From positions 1-20,026 of the forward strand of contig UQXF01000066.1 in assembly GCA_900544905.1 (NCBI GenBank): a stretch of 20,026 nucleotides of DNA, written 5' to 3'. The first letter of the stretch is position 1, and each line of letters begins with the position of its first letter. This document shows, piece after piece, positions 16,491 to 20,026 of the stretch. The translations under genes and the position numbers were made by a program. This DNA is from an uncultured Clostridium sp. Lineage in GTDB: Bacteria > Bacillota > Clostridia > Lachnospirales > Lachnospiraceae. The notes beneath the pieces are model-generated. The model was not told the DNA's origin, made no database searches, and saw only the letters and a list, made by a program, of their open reading frames with translations.

Positions 16491-17153
16491 TTACTCCCTT
16501 ACCGCCTCGAAAAATACTCCTTCATAGATAATAATAATGGTATTGGCATCCTTCACATAGAACATACTTCCGAAATCATAGGAATTGTCAATTGATATCT
16601 GTTTTACTGCATCTGCTGTAATCCCCATGATTTCAAATGTAGGCTGACCCTGGTAATCCGCTTCAAAATCCGCTTTCTTTTCCTCACTCTCACTATACTG
16701 AGGAGAATCCAGCTTTTTTCCTCCACTGATAAATGTATCTGCTCCATATTCGCACTCCGCTCCAATCTGGGCATTCATTTCCTCCGTAGAAAGAGCTGTG
16801 ATATAGGCAGCATAATACTGTGTAACCTTCCATTTTCCGTAGTAGCTCTGTGGGGCTGCATCAGAATCCGTACTCTTCCCATCATCCGCCTTATTCCCTG
16901 TACCTGACTGGTCAGCTTCTGCTGTACCCTGTCCATTTAAATCCTCATCTTTACCCTCTACCTCTATGGCAGGTGTATTTTCTGTTTGAGACTCCTCTGT
17001 GCCTTCCGTAGAAGGCTCTTCCTCTGTGACCTCTGCTGTTGTCACTGTTTTTTCTTCGCTGACAGGCTGCGGGGCTTGTTCCTCCTGCTTTTGACACCCC
17101 ATGGCACTTCCCATTACAAAGATGAATATCATAGTCAAAATAATTTTCTTCAT
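16491..17153 (-). CDS. Lipoprotein of the blaI-blaR1-like operon, unknown function
   Basis: 220 residues. Signal peptide with a lipobox-like SAMGC, lipidated Cys20. Residues 21-100 are a low-complexity linker rich in Glu, Thr and Ser. A compact C-terminal domain (about 102-220) opens with YYGKWKVTQYYAAY and ends with DANTIIIIYEGVFFEAVRE, a pattern suggesting a beta-barrel or lipocalin-like fold, which I cannot confirm. RBS GAGGAG. It lies 17 bp after the BlaR1-like gene, so it is likely induced by the same signal. The family is not recognised. It could be a ligand-binding or protective surface protein, in the place where a beta-lactamase gene often stands. Confidence 0.85.
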   Translation of the reverse strand: MKKIILTMIFIFVMGSAMGCQKQEEQAPQPVSEEKTVTTAEVTEEEPSTEGTEESQTENTPAIEVEGKDEDLNGQGTAEADQSGTGNKADDGKSTDSDAAPQSYYGKWKVTQYYAAYITALSTEEMNAQIGAECEYGADTFISGGKKLDSPQYSESEEKKADFEADYQGQPTFEIMGITADAVKQISIDNSYDFGSMFYVKDANTIIIIYEGVFFEAVRE

Positions 17154-17170
17154 TTAATTAATCTCCTCTC

Positions 17171-18550
17171 TTACTCATAAAATGTTTTTGAACTCATCGG
17201 AAAACGGACAGACACTCCCTCCTCATTGGAAAGAGAGGTAATATATAAATTTTCTCCGCTTTTCGCAATCCATACCTCCCCATCTCCCAGAAAAATCCCC
17301 GAATCATTATACTGAATATCTGCATCCATACACTGATATAAGGTTTCCTTCAGAGAATCGGTAAAAATTCTGTCATAATACTGTAAAAATTCTGTACTAT
17401 TCTCCACATATATTTTTTCTCCGTCCACCTCCACAACTCTCGGATAAGCCACCAATTCGGAAACCTGTTCCCGCTGGTCTTTCTTTACCATATTGATAAA
17501 TTCTTCTATAAATGCTTCTGCCTCTCTCTGGGTAATACCGGACACCTTATACATTTCCGGATTATCTGCGGTTCTCTCTGGAATACTGCTTTCCGCTATG
17601 GTCTTCTTTGGCACTGTAAAAAATGCTGCGGACAATGCAAAAACCATTATGGAAACCAGAACAGATACCATCCATTTTTTATTCTTTTTCTCAAGAATAT
17701 GGACAACCCTCCGCTCTGTATCACTTTCTCCGAAAGACAAGACCGCCGGATATCCACTCTGCTTCAACGAAAAATCCAACAGTATACCCGCATAGATTAT
17801 CCTGTCCTCTACCGGCGAGTCAGCCAGAACCGATTCATCACAGAACATCTCCATATCCTGATTCATTTTCTGGATTCCATACCACACCAGCGGATTCCAC
17901 CAATGCAGACAGATTGCCAGCATTCCCGCTAACCGTATTACCGAATCCCCATGCCTGATATGCATTTGTTCATGCTGTAAAATATATTGATAAGAATCTC
18001 CCTGCACAGTATAGGGCATATAAATCTTCGGAAACATAACTCCCATTACAAAAGGAGAATCTATTCCGTCACATCTCCAGAGTCTACCTCTTTCCCATAT
18101 GGCAGTTCTCAACTGTCTTTTAATTTTTATGTACTGTGACAAAAAATAAAGTCCCACGCCCAATACGCCTGCTCCCCATATGCATTTCATAATTCTTCTA
18201 AGGAATCCTGCTTCTGTCAGGATTTGCAAAATACCCGACAGCTTTTGTGCATGTGTTTCCGCCGCCTTATTTTCTTTCACAAAATCCGCTGCAATTTTTG
18301 CTGTTGTCTCTTCCCCTCCAGCCTCCACCGAAGCTACTGGTTTGGAAACAGCCTGCATTTTGCCAGCCCAATCTGGCTGCAGGCTCCAGCTGCTTTCAAT
18401 GAAAACCGGACAGAGCAGGCGCACTAACACCAGAAGCCACAATAAATAGCTGTAAACCTTTGCATATTTTTTCAGATATACCCTCATTATGAGAACCAAC
18501 AAAATCAGTATTCCTGCCTGTAGTCCCATTCTCCATATCATTTCAATCAT
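17171..18550 (-). CDS. BlaR1-like M56 membrane metallopeptidase lacking the penicillin sensor
   Basis: 459 residues. N-terminal helices at about 5-22 and 33-52, a third at about 121-142, a cytoplasmic gluzincin domain with HEQMH (193-197, HExxH) and downstream FCDES (236-240, probable third ligand Glu239), and TM4 at about 294-313. BlaR1/MecR1 of about 585 residues end in a class D-like penicillin-binding domain. Here only about 145 extracellular residues follow, with no SxxK/SxN/KTG motifs; the region (about 335-450) may be NTF2-like. It should cleave or inactivate the BlaI-like repressor encoded just upstream after sensing an unknown signal. RBS GGATGG, 15 bp after blaI. Confidence 0.9.
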   Translation of the reverse strand: MIEMIWRMGLQAGILILLVLIMRVYLKKYAKVYSYLLWLLVLVRLLCPVFIESSWSLQPDWAGKMQAVSKPVASVEAGGEETTAKIAADFVKENKAAETHAQKLSGILQILTEAGFLRRIMKCIWGAGVLGVGLYFLSQYIKIKRQLRTAIWERGRLWRCDGIDSPFVMGVMFPKIYMPYTVQGDSYQYILQHEQMHIRHGDSVIRLAGMLAICLHWWNPLVWYGIQKMNQDMEMFCDESVLADSPVEDRIIYAGILLDFSLKQSGYPAVLSFGESDTERRVVHILEKKNKKWMVSVLVSIMVFALSAAFFTVPKKTIAESSIPERTADNPEMYKVSGITQREAEAFIEEFINMVKKDQREQVSELVAYPRVVEVDGEKIYVENSTEFLQYYDRIFTDSLKETLYQCMDADIQYNDSGIFLGDGEVWIAKSGENLYITSLSNEEGVSVRFPMSSKTFYE

Positions 18551-18565
18551 TCTTTTTCCATCCTT

Positions 18566-18919
18566 TTATTCACTGGCATCTTCTATCATTTTCTTAATGC
18601 GTTCCGCCTCTTCTTTAGATAACTTCCGGTCTTTTAGAAAAGCTGCCAGAAAAGAAGGTACATTTCCCTGACAGGTTCGTTCCAGCAATTCATCACTCGC
18701 CTGCCGGTCAACCTCTTCCTTACTTACAAGAGATTCCACAATTGTATTCTCATTCCGGATAATCCCCTTATCCGCCAGCTTCTTAATTACCGTATAGGTG
18801 GTGGATTTCTTCCATCCAAACTCCTGGTTACACAGCTTAACCAGCTCCGGACTGCTGACTGGCTCATGCTCCCATAGGATACATAAAAACCGATACTCAC
18901 TTTCAAATATTTTCTCCAT
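18566..18919 (-). CDS. BlaI/MecI-family repressor
   Basis: A 117-residue winged-helix repressor: N-terminal wHTH (about 5-70; WKKSTTYTVIKKLADKGII is the recognition helix region) and C-terminal dimerisation helices (about 75-115) containing LERTCQGNVPSFLAAFLKDRKLS, typical of BlaI. RBS AAGGAG. It is the first gene of the operon blaI, blaR1-like, lipoprotein (gaps of 15 and 17 bp). It presumably binds the two palindromes in its own promoter and is inactivated by the M56 protease. Confidence 0.93.
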   Translation of the reverse strand: MEKIFESEYRFLCILWEHEPVSSPELVKLCNQEFGWKKSTTYTVIKKLADKGIIRNENTIVESLVSKEEVDRQASDELLERTCQGNVPSFLAAFLKDRKLSKEEAERIKKMIEDASE

Positions 18920-18947
18920 TTATATACTCCTTTTCACTACCTGCGCA

Positions 18948-18989
18948 GGTCTATTTCAATAGACCACATTTAGTCTATCACAATAGACT
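18948..18989. promoter_or_regulatory. Tandem BlaI-type operators
   Basis: Two perfect 18-bp palindromes: GGTCTAT-N4-ATAGACC (18948..18965) and AGTCTAT-N4-ATAGACT (18972..18989). They are separated by 6 bp with centres 24 bp apart. Shared consensus RGTCTAT-N4-ATAGACY. The distal one contains the -10 box, and the proximal one covers the start of the transcript. Confidence 0.88.
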
Positions 18990-19000
18990 GATGCTGTCAA
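18972..19000 (-). promoter_or_regulatory. Promoter of the blaI operon
   Basis: Perfect TTGACA at 19000..18995, 17-bp spacer, TAGACT at 18977..18972. The -10 and spacer lie within the distal operator, so repressor binding blocks polymerase directly. Confidence 0.8.
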
Positions 19001-19041
19001 TTCTTTTTCTTCTTTAAATAATAAACTCTTGCTCTTTCAAG

Positions 19042-19070
19042 TTGATATTTTTTATTCTTTCATTTATAAT
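19042..19070 (+). promoter_or_regulatory. Upstream promoter P1 toward the NYN gene
   Basis: TTGATA at 19042..19047, 17-bp spacer, TATAAT at 19065..19070, expected start near 19077. It lies in the 368-bp gene-free stretch 18920..19287, which holds the blaI promoter and operators on one side and this promoter, an inverted repeat, a second promoter and a structured leader on the other. Confidence 0.55.
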
Positions 19071-19099
19071 ATATACATTCAATGCAGGATATAATTGGA

Positions 19100-19121
19100 C
19101 TTATATTATAAACAATATAAG
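19100..19121. repeat. Inverted repeat between the two promoters
   Basis: CTTATATT (19100..19107), 6-nt spacer, AATATAAG (19114..19121), followed by CCATTTTTC on the plus strand. It may be a weak terminator for transcripts from P1 or a binding site; the AT-rich stem makes either uncertain. Confidence 0.5.
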
Positions 19122-19153
19122 CCATTTTTCTCAAAATTTTTGACAAAAATGTA

Positions 19154-19182
19154 TTGACACTAAGCCAAAATGCATATAATAT
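19154..19182 (+). promoter_or_regulatory. Proximal promoter P2 of the NYN gene
   Basis: Perfect TTGACA at 19154..19159. TATAAT at 19175..19180 gives a 15-bp spacer, or TAATAT at 19177..19182 gives 17 bp. A second TTGACA occurs 14 bp upstream (19140..19145). The start is expected near 19187-19190, at the beginning of the leader. Confidence 0.6.
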
Positions 19183-19186
19183 TAAT

Positions 19187-19274
19187 GTGTAATTGATTAC
19201 ACAAGGTAAATATGCCCTTGGCTATGTCTTCCCACTATAAGGGATATGACAATGCCCTGGGCATTCTTTTATTT
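19187..19274 (+). ncRNA. Structured 5' leader with terminator-like hairpin, candidate cis-regulatory RNA
   Basis: Elements in order: palindrome GTGTAAT-TG-ATTACAC (19187..19202). Stem A, ATAT-G bulge-CCCTT (19210..19219) with AAGGGATAT (19239..19247). An alternative inner hairpin, TGTC/CCC (19225..19233) with GGG/GACA (19241..19251). A terminator-like hairpin AATGCC-CTG-GGCATT (19251..19265) followed by CTTTTATTT. The GGGCAT of the last hairpin can also pair with the first ATGCCC (19212..19217), so alternative folds compete. It matches no riboswitch class that I recognise. Confidence 0.55.
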
Positions 19275-19287
19275 ATGGAGGTTACTT

Positions 19288-19977
19288 ATGGATGGAAAAT
19301 TGAAACAACTTGGTAAACATCAAGTCAAAACAGCTATATTAGTTGATGGTGGTTTCTATAGAAAAAGAGCTAAGTACTTATATGGCAGCAAGTCTCCCAA
19401 GGAACGTGCAGAGGAATTAACCGAATATTGCTATAAGCATCTACACGACCAATATGAACATCGATACCTATACAGAATTTTCTACTATGATTGCCCACCT
19501 ACTGATAAGAACCTCTATAATCCACTGACCCAAAAAAATGAACATTTAAAAAAATCTGAAGAGTACTCTTGGATGAATGATTTTCTCGATGAATTAAAAC
19601 ACAGAAGGAAATTCGCACTTCGGCTTGGACATTTATCAGAATCTCAACTGGCATATTACATAAATCCAGATGCTACTAAAAAGCTTTTAAAAGGCGAGCT
19701 TTCAATTCAAGATTTGACACAGCAAAATCTTTCTCTCAACATCGAGCAAAAAGGTGTTGATATGAGAATTGGTGTTGACATATCTTCACTTGCTTTTAAA
19801 GCTCAAGTTAATCAAATTATACTAATATCCGGTGATAGTGATTTTGTACCTGCTGCAAAACAGGCACGCAGAGAAGGAATAGATTTCATTCTTGACCCGA
19901 TGGGAGCAACCATCAAATCTGATTTATTCGAACATATAGATGGAATTCGTACCCCAAAATTAAAGAGAAAAAAATGA
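19288..19977 (+). CDS. NYN-domain (LabA/DUF88, PIN-like) putative ribonuclease
   Basis: 229 residues from ATG 19288, preceded by GGAGG 6 nt upstream. A longer reading from 19246 would begin inside the leader hairpin and is rejected. NYN-domain acidic residues are visible: Asp20 (AILVDGGFY), Asp158 and Asp164 (KGVDMRIGVDISSLA), Asp183 and Asp185 (LISGDSDFVPAAKQARREG). The C-terminus is basic. The fold predicts metal-dependent RNA cleavage or processing; no target is known. It stands alone on the plus strand, and its regulation may be by the leader RNA. The stop codon ends one base before adapter sequence, so the 3' end rests on contig-end reads. Confidence 0.88.
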   Translation: MDGKLKQLGKHQVKTAILVDGGFYRKRAKYLYGSKSPKERAEELTEYCYKHLHDQYEHRYLYRIFYYDCPPTDKNLYNPLTQKNEHLKKSEEYSWMNDFLDELKHRRKFALRLGHLSESQLAYYINPDATKKLLKGELSIQDLTQQNLSLNIEQKGVDMRIGVDISSLAFKAQVNQIILISGDSDFVPAAKQARREGIDFILDPMGATIKSDLFEHIDGIRTPKLKRKK

Positions 19978-19978
19978 G

Positions 19979-20026
19979 CTGTCTCTTATACACATCTCCG
20001 AGCCCACGAGACTCGACGTCATCTCG
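19979..20026. other. Nextera read-2 adapter, index and partial P7 (artifact)
   Basis: 19979..19997 is the Tn5 mosaic end, 19998..20012 the read-2 tail, 20013..20020 an 8-base index (TCGACGTC), and 20021..20026 the first bases of P7. Not genomic. Confidence 0.98.

Noticed and set aside
27..19978. tRNA, rRNA, CRISPR arrays, insertion sequences or prophage genes
   Set aside because: No cloverleaf, regularly spaced repeats, transposase, integrase or phage structural genes were seen on either strand.
8..19997. Terminal inverted repeats of 19 bp suggesting a 20-kb composite transposon
   Set aside because: They are the engineered Tn5 mosaic ends of the Nextera kit, with read-1 and read-2 tails and an index attached; no transposase gene is in the window.

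Overview
The window looks like chromosomal DNA from a Firmicute of the class Clostridia, probably Lachnospiraceae. This is an inference from protein style (an ECF sigma factor coupled to a membrane-tethered beta-propeller, YfhO-type membrane protein, FtsX-type ABC exporter, BlaI/BlaR1 pair), from moderate-to-low GC, strong AGGAGG-type ribosome binding sites and some TTG starts. Both ends are untrimmed Nextera (Tn5) sequencing adapters, so the biological sequence is about 27..19978.

Layout. 27..2842 (+): an ECF sigma factor translationally coupled to a membrane-anchored beta-propeller protein, a likely envelope-sensing pair. 2783..6263 (-): a DMT/EamA transporter and a YfhO-family membrane protein whose 3' end runs 60 bp into the propeller gene. 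6351..9443 (-): an ABC exporter, ATPase plus large FtsX permease, with an inverted repeat upstream of its promoter. 9568..11261: a zinc-type alcohol dehydrogenase and a divergent TetR regulator around a perfect 11+11 palindrome. 11264..14766 (-): VOC protein, OmpR-type response regulator, histidine kinase, Cof-type HAD phosphatase and a small YbjQ-tail protein, probably one transcript from a good promoter at 14840..14868. The two-component system may control the ABC exporter downstream.

14893..16465 (-): an MFS drug-efflux-like gene with its own promoter, a five-codon leader peptide (MPLLN) with a perfect Shine-Dalgarno, two interleaved leader stems and a strong terminator. This is the architecture of ribosome-mediated attenuation of antibiotic-resistance genes. 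16491..18989 (-): blaI, a blaR1-like gene and a lipoprotein gene, under two near-identical 18-bp palindromic operators. The BlaR1-like protease lacks the penicillin-binding sensor domain, so its signal is probably not a beta-lactam. 19042..19977 (+): tandem promoters, a structured leader containing a terminator-like hairpin, and a NYN-domain ribonuclease-like gene.

The theme is environmental sensing: ECF sigma/propeller, two-component system plus ABC exporter, TetR/dehydrogenase, leader-controlled efflux and BlaI/BlaR1-lipoprotein lie side by side. The two best candidates for undescribed biology are the MPLLN leader of the MFS gene and the leader RNA of the NYN gene.
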